A DNA stretch of 64,000 nucleotides, from assembly GCA_012932295.1 (NCBI GenBank), contig JAAONU010000081.1:1-64000 (forward strand). Reading direction: 5' to 3'. This stretch comes from Cyclina sinensis. Taxonomy: Eukaryota; Mollusca; Bivalvia; Venerida; Veneridae. Numbering within the stretch: the first letter of the stretch is position 1; the number at the start of each line of letters is the position of its first letter. The notes under the pieces were generated by a model. The model saw only the letters and a program-made list of their open reading frames with translations, did no database searches and had not been told where the DNA came from. The position numbers and the translations under genes are program-made. Positions 12,826-24,921 of the stretch are shown piece by piece.

Positions 12826-12887
<62 letters not shown>
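12826..12887. repeat. (AT)n microsatellite
   Basis: About 31 uninterrupted AT dinucleotides. They create the Tyr-Ile run in the 75-codon frame at 12712-12939, which is an artefact. Confidence 0.99.
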
Positions 12888-12890
<3 letters not shown>

Positions 12891-14337
12891 TTTAACGTAC
12901 AAAATGAATTTTACGGTACATGAAGAGTTCAAAGTGTAGCTTTATTCACAAGCTGCTGAGGTTATAAAGAACATTGTTCTTTAATTTCTGACGGCTAAAG
13001 GTATACTGCGCTTACACATCTTACCAAATTGACAGTATTAAAAGTAATCAAGGGGACAGCAAACACAAGCATTTTACACATTTTGTTTTACTTTGTAATC
13101 GCTTTATCGTTTTCGCTATAGCTTAGCGCGTTGTTAGTACATTAAGTGTCTTGATTAGTCCTTAATGTGCAAAATTATTGGCTCTAACTTGTAAGCCTTT
13201 TTATATTCTCTGATTTTTACTTTGCTAGAGTTCATATATCATGAATCTTATAAAAAGATACAAATTGCCAATTTAAAACACGTCTGATATAAACAATTGA
13301 GCCATTTTTTTTATCCACATGAATGTGATTTGCCATGTTTTATGGTTGAGTGCTAAATATCAGTGATTAATTTGTTGAATGAGAAGAATATTTTATACAG
13401 ATCAAACAAAAGCAATAATTCAAACTTCGCATATCAATGTTCATATTCTTATATTGGAACTACAGTTTACAATTATATGTGTTTGTATACAAAACAGTGT
13501 GGTGTAATAGTTTAAAAAAAATCATAATGCCAAATTCAGATGATACTCGTTTATTCTGACCTGTTTGTCTTTTCTCGTTTCAGTATAGAGAGGTATGTGA
13601 TTTTTATATTGTATGAATATTGTTTTTCACTATCAATAACTAACTTCCTAAAAGAGTTATGTTTTTTAAAATATTTTTTTTCTCTCACTGTCAAGATACG
13701 ATGTAATATGAAATTGAAGTATATGTGTATTTTCATGAAGGAGTGAATAAAATAAAAGTTGATTGTTATTGTATTTAAAACATTATTATTTAAATTGTAG
13801 TCGATTCAGTCTTATTTATGACTGATGTTTCTAAAAAAATACATATGGCCTGTTTACCTTATTTTATTGTAATAAATATTCCTCGTTTTTAGACACAATA
13901 AATAACAGTGAGAAATAAATTGTAAACAAAAGCCGCACTTAATATTTATTTAGACTGTTTTGTCAATTTGAAAGCGGTAGGCTTCATAAGAAAACCTGAA
14001 TCCATAGAATAATAAACAAAGTTCTAAATACACTTACATCTCGTCAGTTGATCATTGATTAAATCCTAGTTCCGGATAACACCATATGTTTGATTTTTAT
14101 TACGTATTATATACATGGTTTAACCGTATGCTATGTATGATTGCTTTTCTTCTTTATTTGTACGATTATAAGACGGTACCGAAGTCACCTTTTTTGTCAC
14201 AAAGTTGAACAATGTATAAGTCCACACAGAATTCACAACTATACTGAGAGACATATCTTTATTTATAAGCATATTTAAATTGCCCGAAAAAATACGTGCT
14301 ACTTTCAATATACATGGACATGAATTCTGAAAACACA
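12888..14337. other. AT-rich stretch with no recognised gene
   Basis: No supported gene. Complementary frames at 13540-13746 (plus) and 13551-13736 (minus) are AT-rich and unrecognised. Confidence 0.55.
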
Positions 14338-14545
14338 TTACAGTGGAACTTCCGAAAACCGGACCTTCTCAAAACCGGAAACTTCTGAAAACTGAACGAT
14401 TTTCTCAGTCCCGAAATTTCTACTTCTGTTTTCTATGTAAATCATACTTCTGAAATCCGGAACTTCCGAATTCTGAATTCCGGACGATTTTTTCGTAAAA
14501 TTTAGTTTAAATCAATGCAATATTACTTCCAAATACCGGAAAAAT
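14338..14545. repeat. Short-unit ccgga repeat resembling a Tigger/pogo terminus
   Basis: Begins TACAGTGGAAC and continues with five or so variants of cttccgaaaaccggaac. The opening matches termini of Tigger/pogo-like DNA elements, and short internal repeats are common there. No opposite terminus was found in the window. Confidence 0.4.
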
Positions 14546-15000
14546 AAAAAAGTGCAAAAGTCACACAGACCTAAGATCGCAAACCCTGTGGCAAAAATTT
14601 CACGTCTCTATCTATTGTTTACCAATTAGCGGTGATCGTTTATTTTGACATGCGTTAGAATAACAAGTTGTCAATTTGAAATTGACATGCAGCCGAATAT
14701 ATCGATATAATTAGACAGCGGTAAATAATCAGAGCGATGATTAGTGGATTAATAACAGGTGTTAGCTACAAGCAACTTTAAGGATAAAATTGTAATTGGG
14801 GTGTCTTAAAAAGCGTTATTAGTTAGCTAACTTCGGCCAATATGTTGATTATTCTAATTGGCAGTTTTTTTTTCAAACTGATTTAAACGTATGCAAAATG
14901 TAGCTTTGTTCTGAGATATAGAAACGTGTTTGCACATAATTTAGTATACAAGTATATGTATTTGAAAACATGTGACATTTCTTTCTAATAAAATATACAT

Positions 15001-15780
15001 ATATAAATATACTTTTTCTCTTCCTTTCTTTTTTTCAATTAGTTCTGTCTTTTGTTCTTTTTTTCTTTCTTTCTTTCTTTTCTTAATACGTTGCATTGAA
15101 TGAGTCATTTGCTTTTCTATCTTCCTTCTCTGCTTTCAATTTTTCCTCTTTCTTTTTCTGTTCCTTTCTTTCTTTTTTTCTTTTATTTTTTTCTTTCTTT
15201 CTTTCTTTCTATCTTGCGTTCTTTCTTTCTTTCTTTCTCTCTTGCTTCTTTCTTTATGTCTTTCTTTCTTTCTTTTTTTTAATACGTTGCATTGAATGAG
15301 TCATTTGCTTTTTTTTCTTCCTTCCCTGCTTTCACGTTTTCTCTTTCTCTTTCTCTTCCTATCTTTCTTTCTTTCTTTCATTCTTTCTTTCTTTCTTTTT
15401 TTCTTTCTTTTTATTCGTTCTTTCTGTCTTTATTCCTTTTTTTCTTTCTTTTCTTGATACGTTGCATTGAATGAGTCATTTGCTTTTCTTTTTTTCCTTT
15501 CCCTTCTTTTATTTTCTCCTCTTTCTTTTTCTCTTCATTTCTTTTTTCTTCCTTTTCGTTCTTTCTTTCGTTTTTTTCTTTCTTTCTTTCTTTTTTTCTT
15601 TCTTTTCTTTTCTTGATACATTGCATTGAATGAGTCATTTGCTTTTCTTTCTTCTTTTCCCTGCCTTCATTTTTTCCTCTTTCTTTTTCTCTTCCTACTT
15701 TGATTCGTTTTGCTTCTTTTTGTTCTTTCTTTCTTTCTTTCTTTCTTTCTTTATTTCTTCTTTCTTTGGTACGTTGTTTT
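15001..15780. repeat. Higher-order CTTT array (cassette 3)
   Basis: Same compound structure as 4047-5611. CTTT-rich sequence is divided by tacgttgcattgaatgag anchors near 15087, 15285, 15460, 15620 and 15770, spaced about 155-195 bp. Open frames in it are repeat artefacts. Confidence 0.93.
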
Positions 15781-15829
15781 GTCTTTATAATATATCTATT
15801 GGATGATATATGAAAACATGAAATTTACA

Positions 15830-16045
15830 TTTGCTTTATTTATTCTTTCCCTTCTATTCATTTTTCCTTTCGTCCTTCCTTTATTTTTCTTCATGTTCTT
15901 TCTTTCTTTCTTCATCTTCTTCCTTTATTTTTCTTCATGTTCTTTCTTTCTTTCTTTCTTCATCTTCTTTCTTTATTTTTCTTCATGTGCTTTCTTTCTT
16001 TATTCATGTTCTTCCTTAATTCGTGTTTTTTTTTTTCTTTTTTCT
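15830..16045. repeat. CTTT/TTCATGTTC minisatellite
   Basis: A second pyrimidine-rich block with a unit of about 54 bp carrying ttattttncttcatgt(t/g), repeated at least three times between 15870 and 16010. It lies between the cassette-3 array and its spacer and has no counterpart in cassette 2. Confidence 0.85.
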
Positions 16046-17114
16046 TTATAATATCTTTTTTGAATGGTATTCATATAATAAATAAAAAAAAAACTTATCT
16101 ATGGCTGACATTCCAATTTCAACGTGATACTTTTATTGTTCGACATGTTGTTTATTATTTTCAATCATATTCTGGCATGTAATTCCGCTTACAACATATT
16201 TTCATTCTAACCATGAATGTGAAGAAAAGTAAATGTGTAGCAATTAGATATTATCCCATGATAATGAAATATCGAACCAATCATGGAAGTTCCTGTAAGT
16301 AGGATGCTGCTTTATCAAAAATTGAATATTATAACGTGTAGAGTAGGGTTTTATATTTGATGTTGTGCATGAAGTCATTTAAGGACAAAATTCGGATCAC
16401 CAATTTAATGTTAATAGAGTCGGGATGGATTGGTTCATTAATATATTTGGTAACCTATAACTTTTCTGTCAAAAGTCTTTACGAAGCTATTATTTTCTTT
16501 CAGTCTTCTGTTAAGTATGAACAAGAGAACTGTTACTGTAAAGGCAACATTTGAAAATATATGTGCTGATCTTTACAATTAATATCAGTATATTTCAACT
16601 AATGTTTTATTTTGATCACACACACACACACGCGCGCGCACGCACGTACGCACGCACGCATCATAGTACATATATTTACGTCACTTCATACATCATTTTT
16701 AGGGACTTGGAGAGTAGAAACTAGAGAATATATTCATATAATGTTATTTCTAAAAGGAGTTTTTGCTTTTCTCGTAAGCAAAGCATTCAGTTTTAGAAGT
16801 AAAACATTATTACAAAAAAAGAAAAAGAAAAACATTAATACAAAAAAAAGCTAAAAGCATTTATAGCCACTTAATCATATTTGTTTTAAAATCTAAACAC
16901 AACACCTTATTAGTCTTGAAACGGTCGATCTCAAATAAAGAACAGTTTTGCGGTCTATGATCTTTTTTTTTCCTTAAGCAAAATTCAACAAAAAAAAAAA
17001 AATCAAATATTTCCATTAATTCAATATATGTGCACATTATGTTCACGTGGTAATATATTCTTCAAAAAAAGAAAAATCTCATATGTTGTCATAAAGTTGG
17101 CTAAGTGCCAGACA
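16046..17114. repeat. Spacer of composite cassette 3
   Basis: Bases 16046-16375 closely match 5630-5955. Bases 16400-16600 match about 780-1010 of cassette 1. The spacer therefore joins parts kept separately in the other two copies. No gene seen; the small frames 16357-16554 and 16612-16854 are not supported. Confidence 0.8.
16617..16661. repeat. (CA)n-(CG)n-(GCAC)n microsatellite
   Basis: An alternating purine-pyrimidine tract: CA repeats, then CGCGCG, then cacgcacgtacgcacgcacgc. This composition can adopt Z-DNA. Confidence 0.95.
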
Positions 17115-18350
17115 ATGAAGCAAAGTAGACCAAGTAGCGTAGTTTATCTAACAAATACAGTGAATCTAAAAAGCGCAGAAAGTCGAAGAACTGCAGTAAG
17201 TCTTAAAGCACTAGTATGCCTAAGAAGCGCAGTACGCCTAAGAAATGAATTAAGTCTTAGAAACTACACTTTTCAAAGATGCGCAGTAAGACTTAGAAGC
17301 AGTCTAAGAAGTGCAGCACGTCTAAGAAGTGCAGTAAGTCTAAAAGGCCCAGTAAGTGTAAGAAGCCCAGTAAGTTTATGAAGTGTAATAAGAGAAAGAA
17401 GCGCAGTATGTGTAAGAATTGCAGTGAGTCTTAGAACTGCAGTATGTCTTAGAAGCACTAATTTTTTTTTTTTCAAAGCGCAGTAAGGCTAAGAACATCA
17501 GAAGGTATTAGAAGCGTAGCTTTTATAAGATGCGCAGTAAGTCTAAGAAGCAGAAGAATTTAAAGAAACGCAGTAAGTCTCAAGGCGCAGTTAGTCTAAG
17601 AAGCAGAATAAATCAAAGAAGCACACTAAGGTTGAGAAGCGCATTTAGTGTAAGAAGCGCTGAAGATCTAAGAAGACCTTTAAGTCTAAGATGCGCAGTG
17701 GGTATTAGAAGCATTTTAACTCTTCAAAGGGTTGTTAATCTAAGATGCGCAGTGAGTCTTAGAAGCGTTTTACCTCTTCAAAGCGTAGTTAATCTAAGAT
17801 GCGCAGAAAGTCTTAGAAGCGTTTTACCTTTTCAAAACGTAGTTAATCTAAGATGCGCAGTAAGTCTTAGAAGCGTTTTACCTTTTCAAAACGTAGTTAA
17901 TCTTAGATGCGCAGTGAGTCTTGGCTTAGATGTGCTGTTAGTCTAAGAATGCCAGTAAGTTTAAGAAACGCAGTAAATCCAAAAATTCAAGTAAGTTTAA
18001 GAAGTGGAAATAAGCGCCTTATTTAAAAAGAAGCCCAGTAGATCTATGAAGTGTAGTAAGTCCAAGAACCGTAGGAAGTCTTATAAGTTCAGTAAGTCTT
18101 AGAAGCGTTATTATTCTAAGAAGCGCAGAAGAACTTCGAAACTCTGTTTTTCGAAGATGCCCAGTAAGTCTTTAAGGGCTGTAAGTCTAAGAAGAAGAAA
18201 AAGTTAAAGAAGCGCAGTAAGTATAACAAGCGGATTAAATAAAGTAAGCACAGAACGTTTTAGACGTGCAGTAGGTCTAAGAAGCGGATTAACTCTATCG
18301 CTCTATAAAAAAAAATTCTGAAACGCAGATTTTGTAAGCGCTTTAAGCCA
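17115..18350. repeat. 18-bp satellite array, copy 3
   Basis: A degenerate array of the same 18-bp unit. Between about 17690 and 17930 it is reorganised into a higher-order unit of roughly 62 bp, in which an 18-bp-like part alternates with a gcgttttaccttttcaaaacg part, repeated about four times. The 138-codon frame at 17530-17946 follows this repeat and is not a gene. Confidence 0.93.
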
Positions 18351-20009
18351 AAATAGAAATATTGTTGACCTTTACAGTAAAAGTGAACGTAAATTCTAAA
18401 AATGATAACAGAGTAATGTTGTATTTTCACAAAACCGATGCAAAATGATTGAAGATTTATTAATGTTTTGTCATTTTAAAGAGGAACTATCCCGATTGTT
18501 TGATGCAGTATATCACATTGTGATGTATTCTAAAATAAATAAATAAAACAATAAAATGTCTGTAATTTCTCTAGTTATGGGAAAATACTTCAAATTACTT
18601 TTTTTTTCATTTTCGACTAAAAATAAATAAAAAAAATTCATGTGATTCTGTAGTTATATTTCTTATGTCTATTTAAGTAGCAAATATTTTTGAAAGGATT
18701 CATATAGAAAATGGAGATTAAACTCAATATATTACATTTTGCTGAAATGTCGGCAATGATGAATGTAACATTATTTGATATAGAATACAGCGCATTCATA
18801 AGTTGGACATGTTTTCTATTCGACCAAGTTATTCGACGTTGAAAGGGACAGGCATTAGCCAGTCACTAACCAGTCATAATCTAATGTTATTAGATATGAT
18901 GGCACATGCCATTCATCACTGTTATTTTAATATATGAAAAACGAGTTTCAAATAAAAATCAAGCAAGAAAAATAACATGTCACGTTTTCTAAATGATGCA
19001 TGTATTATTAAGTTACGTGATGTCTATAAAAAAGTTGTTTAATCAAAGTCCTTGCAGTTTTCGTTTCTTTCATTTTATAAAAAGTGAAACACTGTACGTG
19101 TTAATTCAAATTTCGTATTGTTAAAAGTATGTCCCGTGGCCTGCTTTTACAGCTTAGAACAGGAACGACCGCAGTAGACTATTACGTTTATAAACAGTTG
19201 TACTAAACAGTAATAAATTAAATTTGGAATCCTGTATTTCCAAATCGCTAACACCTTTGATAACTGTTAGTACGGAAAAGATCTAGTAATTTTGTAGTCA
19301 AGAAAGTTTTATGTAGACATCATTTCAGAATTGTATTCAAGAGCACATTCAATTTAAATTCATTCAATAAAGTATGCTGAGAAATAACAAAAACAAATAT
19401 ATAATGAACTAACGTGACCACATTAATAATAACATGAACTAAATAACAAAACCGATCTACGCGCTATGAACGATATCAAGAAAATTTTTATTAACTAGTT
19501 TTATTTCTCGCATACTATATGTACTATTCTGCTAACTTTGCCGTTGGATTTTAAAGTTTTATATGAAAATCTTAGAAATGGTATTATTTCAAGAAACTTA
19601 GAACCCTTTAAAAGCTTCCATCAATAATCTGAAAAGCTGTCCTATTTTATTTTTGCAGACTGTTCCAACTCTAAATTTGTATTAAAATGTTAAACATATA
19701 TTGGTAGCTAGTCTTGTTCTTCAGATTTTGTGTTTGCAGTCAAAAGTTTTACATGAATAATCCTAGTAGGTGTGGTATGTTTTCTTCAAAATCACAAACG
19801 CTGCTGTTGCGCAATAAAGACTTATTAATTATATTGATAATATGACGTCATCGTAGTTTTCTGATTTCTTGATATCGAGCATCACGTTTCACATTATCAC
19901 ATGCAAATTCGAAGGCCCTATAGGGATGCCGTACAAATCAGACTCTAGAGCTGACATTCTTTCGCCTGGCAAGATACATCTTCAATGCACATGCGTACTA
20001 GAAAGCAGT
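18351..20009. other. AT-rich stretch with no recognised gene
   Basis: Nothing supported on either strand. Confidence 0.6.
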
Positions 20010-20290
20010 GGTGCAATTATGATAACGCGATAGTACGATGGTATTAATGCGATAATACGATGATGAACATGTAGTACTACGATGATGATTACGCGATGCT
20101 ACGATATAATGATTTTGAAGACGCGATGATACGTAAGTACGATGGTAGAAACGCGATAGTATGAAGATGAACACTCGATACTGTATCGTATTATCATAAT
20201 TGTAATATCAGGTCATCGTGTTATCGCCATCGTACCATTGGTTTTTCGTTACCGTGTCTTCATGTTATCGTGATTTTAGTTTCGTAATCT
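20010..20290. repeat. Foldback minisatellite of acgatg / gcgata words
   Basis: Repeats of gcgatagtacgatgg and gcgataatacgatgatga run forward to about 20170. The complementary words tcgtattatc, tcatcgtgttatcg and ccatcgtacca follow to about 20290. The two halves can pair as an imperfect long hairpin. Similar repeats are, to my recollection, common in mollusc genomes. Confidence 0.8.
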
Positions 20291-23259
20291 TTATCCAAAA
20301 AATCCATGCAAATTCTGTGTGGATTTATGCATATGTGTTTACCTAAATGTAAATGTGCATTATCTAAGTCCAATACGCATTACCAGCTGCAATAAAGGTC
20401 TTGTTTAATGACATTCAACTAATATGCAAACGTATCATCTACATGAAATGTTTAGGAACTTAGGTTATCACACATCGTTCTCTTTATGGAGAAAACGAAA
20501 ACACGTACTTTTGAAAACTCCCTCTGAACATTAACATTAAAGTAAGATGTTTATATAATACAGTTATACTTACAAATGAAATTTTTATGTGTGATTTGAC
20601 TTTTGTTCATGTTAATGTTGAACTAGGAACATAGGAAAAGTGCACTGATTTTCTAGACATTTCTACCGATTTAGTCAAATGTTTGTATCCATTTATCTTT
20701 TGTTATTGGAAAAGTGCCCAAACCTAAATCTGTTTCAGATTAAACACAACACAAACATTGTAGGTTGGTTTTATGTTGAGTTTCAGGTTTATTAACGTTT
20801 TATTTCTGTATAAATTTATTAATAGAAAAATAGAATTTTGCATGAAATAAGTTGTACTTTAATTCCTAAAATCTGCCGCAGTAATCTAAAATCTAAATAA
20901 ATGTTGACGTTACTGAGCAAATAAATGGTGTCATATTATAAAAGAATCAGGCTTGTTCCAAGGCCAAGTCTCGCTCAGGCCGGATCCGGTCCCAATGGGG
21001 TTGGGATTTACTAATCTTCTATGAAACCAAATGATTGATTCTTTTTATTACGAATCCGCACACAAATAAATATACAGAACGATTTTAGTTGTCACTACTT
21101 TTTATGCGCGCTGAAATAATTCGCCGCTTCACAACCTCGATCTCAGTACACAAAGTTTACAAAGTGTGCCAAAGAACTGGAAGTCAATTTGAGCAAACAT
21201 TTAATGGAAATGGATTTAAATCCGATTTATAACTCAAGTAGAAATGACATAACTATGAGAATCAACGTGTCAGTTTCAGAGTGTTATAAGGAAGAATGTA
21301 GTCAGAAGTGAAACTGTGCTATTTTAGTAGCACAACGGATTTTACAGTGCCAAAAGACGGTAGTGGATTTTCGCGACCCTTATTTAAGACATGTCCGTTT
21401 GGGTTGTTCTACAGCATAGTTATATTAAATTTTCACCATAAAATAGATGTGTAAGTGCCTAATAACAAAGAGCATAGCCAGTTTGCGTCAATATTTACGA
21501 AACCTTTGCACGTGAAGTGTGATATAAACTTATATTGGATAACATTTTCCAGCACCGCTATCTTAAATATTTTCTACACATTTTTATCTAGTTAGTGAGA
21601 AAATGTCCTCTATATCATGACAATGCGTCACGTGGTTCGCTTTATTACGTATTTTACTATGAGTGCATATACGTCTTTTTACCAATGACTTTAATGCTGT
21701 TTACATAATTTGAGCGTTGTTTTGCCTCCATTGTCCGTATACTTATACAGTTGAACACTGGTATCTTGCACTATACGGTTGCATTAACTGTTCATAACGT
21801 GCTTAAAATGCCATTCAGAATGCACTTATGATTCCCATAAGTTTACCCCGTTATTTTACTATTTTTACTTTCTAAGTGTCCTGAATAAACTTTCTCTATA
21901 TAAAACACTAAACATGTATCTCTTTATCTTTAGGGTAATCAAATTAGCATGTTTTCATTCAACGTACTGTCTCTCATAAAAGATGAACACTGCAGACATT
22001 TCTGCTGAGATGTTACTTGTTGAAAATAATTTTGTCAAAAGAAAAAATACGAAGAACCAGTAAAACAGTCAGGTAACTGTGCAAGAACATTAACAACACA
22101 AAATATGTACTAAAAGTTACATTACAGGTGAATTTGACATAATCTATCTAGGCATTCGATAGTTCAGCATTTCATCCTTTGATCGTTTATTATTACTACT
22201 TTCCTCTTTTTCTTTTGTTTTTCTATACTTTGGACATGTGCTGACACTTTTTGTACACTTTAAACTAATTCATTGGCGCGATTCCATTGACAGTTTGTAA
22301 TTCAACATAAATCATAAACAAAGTAACTGTTCCTTGTGTTTTTCATATTTAAGGGAACATGTATATACTCGTTAGATATTGAACGGAGACTGAAAGTCAC
22401 ATGATGAGTTACTTCATCTCTTATTTGTTTAGGCGCTTATTCTTTACTATCTCCTGATCTCTAACACAGATTTTTCCCATTTTATGTACATACAGAAATG
22501 ATTCCGAGAAGATTCTTTTAAGTATCTGAACAATATTTTAATACACTTTTTTTCTATATGGTTGTCATGTCTACTTTTTAAAAAAAAATATATATATGAA
22601 GTGCAAAGAAGATAGACATTATATGATTTTGAAAATATGCAGGAAAAAATCATTCCAGCATTTTCTAGGAGTTCGTGTTATAGCATTTTAGCACGATTAG
22701 TAAAAGTTTACACTAAATGTTTTCTCATTTAATATCTTGAAAACCTTCCAAAAAGAACACTTCACTGAAAAATTCCCTTAACTGCTCAGTGCTAGCAACG
22801 ATAGTTCTGCTTTATGTGACTGTGTCTTTAATATAAAATATATGACACGTACGTTGCCCGCTATATAATATATTAAAGAAAACAAATATATTTCTTTGAT
22901 CTTATTTTTCTGCGTTTATTTTCTTTCAGTGGATTTTATTTTTGCTATTAAATTTCAGTTGAAAATATACATGATGTATACAATTATCAAAAGTCAGAAA
23001 AAAATCATTCTCAGCTGACGACATTTATCATATTATTCGGTGTTATTCTTTTTCTTCGTACTTATATTCATTTTTGTCTTTTTCATTGTTATCATAATAA
23101 TAATTAATGATATTTAAGTAATTTCCATACATACATACTTTTTTTATTAAGTTAAATTGAAACATAATCAAGCTGAAAAAGATATGTAGATAAAAGATAT
23201 TTGTATTTTAAATTGTTGTAATGTTATCACGATTATAAGAGCCTGTCTTTAACTTGTAG
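20291..23259. other. AT-rich stretch with no recognised gene
   Basis: No supported gene, RNA or mobile element. It should be intron sequence if the exon at 23260 belongs to a gene starting further left, but no preceding exon was identified. Confidence 0.55.
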
Positions 23260-23376
23260 GAAGGGACTGTCACAGTTGTTCACGCAAATGGAGAAGTCTC
23301 TGTAAACTGGGATGATGGCAAGACAGGCGGTCCGTACAAGATAGGGACAGGCTTATTTGATGTAACTCTCATCTAA
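23260..23376 (+). CDS. Terminal exon encoding the C-terminal half of a MIB/HERC2-like domain
   Basis: An acceptor (cttgtag) at 23259 opens a frame of 38 codons ending in TAA at 23374-23376. The peptide begins EGTVTVVHANGEVSVNWDDG and continues through KTGGPYKIGTGLFDVTLI. The G-T-V, V-x-W-D-D/N-G and Y-x-x-G ... D-V/L pattern is that of the second half of MIB/HERC2 domains, small SH3-like modules found in Mind bomb and HERC2 ubiquitin ligases. In bivalves I associate such exons with B-box/coiled-coil proteins. The N-terminal half, usually carrying a GPDW-like motif, was not found upstream, so earlier exons lie more than 23 kb away or are unrecognised. The gene at 58706 onward carries the opposite half of the same kind of domain on the same strand, suggesting tandem paralogues. 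It could also be a stray duplicated exon. The splice site, frame and domain match are good; gene identity is inferred. Confidence 0.75.
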   Translation, partial: EGTVTVVHANGEVSVNWDDGKTGGPYKIGTGLFDVTLI

Positions 23377-24905
23377 ACCTTTTTTCCAGCTACAGTTGTA
23401 GGTCAGCCAGTGCGGAAGGACGCGCCTTACAAAAAATTGTCGCCGATGTTATAATTCATTCAAAAACTTGGTATCAAATCAAACAAAAGTCATAATTTTG
23501 TGACATGATTTTATTTTCAACACAGGAACAAAGAAACTAGTGTATCATCAGCGATCAGTGACTCTCAGTATTGGTGTAACAGGTTTTCATAATAAACACG
23601 AAGGAGTACGACAATTCTTCATATCGGCAACATTCTACATACGCTTTAGCCAATGTTTTTCTGTATGTATATATTAACTGACATTGAACATTTTTAAAAC
23701 TGGAATGTGTTATGGAAATTGTGCAATCTCATTGTGGTGCATATTTTCTTTCTTGTCTTGTTCGTCAATATGATGTTTTATCAGGGGCTTTTTAATGTTT
23801 GATTTAAAAATGAATTATGTTCCTGTCGGTGAGTTAAATGGAATAATACTTTAAGAATCTGATGATTCTTGTTAGGACAAAAGTTTGTATAAAAGGTCAG
23901 TATTGCACCCGAAGAATCAGGTATTCAATGTGTATAAACATGATAAAAGCAGAAATGTTGCGTAATCCTGGGAGTCTGACAATTGTGAAGGTGTGTATGT
24001 AAAGCGTGTACTTTCAGAAATGTGACTTTGTAATAAACAGGAAATTGGCCTGCTAACCTATTTATTAGTTTGATCTACGCTTAAGAAATTTATGAAAAAA
24101 AATGATATGTCAACTTATGTTATGAAATTGTATTGATGGAACTTACTCACATAAGGAACACTATTATTTGTTCGGCACTGATAAATTCTATTGTTTTTTT
24201 ATGTGTCGCATAAAAAGAATTTTGGTATTACACCTAAAATAAAATTGCTTCTACTGTAACATATATAAAACTTCTGAGGCTTTTAATATGAAACTTACTT
24301 TTCATGTAATGATAGTATTTTGGTAGTAAAGGTTTCAAATATCCTTATGACTTCTACATTTTTGTATTTATCCATTTTATGTATATATTAATTGCGCGTT
24401 TCTTACATTAGTTATATGTATTATATATGTTTACGACTTAAGCCGCTCACTTGAAGGGTCATACATTGAAATTAACGGATAATGTCCTACATATATATTT
24501 CGTTGTCTCAATTTCTTTGAAAACAAACATGTTTTTAATGTACAGAAGCAAAAAATGACAAAATGCCTTTTCAGTGTTTTGCTATTCTGTAAGTAAATCT
24601 TCAACTGGAACATATGTTTTTGTACAATTATCCAAAAAATAGTGCTTATTTTGCAAAGTTATGTTTAATAGTGAATAAAGTGTATATGCATATGGAGTTC
24701 TCTTTAGTATCATTTAAGTATTAACTCTATATTTGCGTATTATTTCAGTTAATTACCAGACAGAATTAAGTCCTTGTTCCGTAAATTTCCCGCAGTAATA
24801 CAACGAGGGGAAAAACCTCTGCAAATAATTCAAAATGCTTTTCTTTTCCATAAAGATTTGAAATACTAATCAGTGATTACCCAATAAACAGGTTATGACT
24901 TTCGG
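23377..24905. other. 3' flank of the MIB/HERC2-like exon; no further gene
   Basis: Candidate polyadenylation signals (AATAAA) appear near 24239 and 24674. Nothing else is supported. Confidence 0.45.
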
Positions 24906-24921
24906 TGACCTCATATGACCC
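24906..24921. promoter_or_regulatory. DR4 nuclear-receptor-type direct repeat
   Basis: TGACCT, four bases, TGACCC: on the minus strand GGGTCA-N4-AGGTCA, the DR4 arrangement bound by several nuclear-receptor heterodimers. A single site with no adjacent promoter may be chance. Confidence 0.3.

Noticed and set aside
17028..17946. Ser/Arg/Val-rich plus-strand frames of 117 and 138 codons
   Set aside because: Same 18-bp satellite read in another phase.
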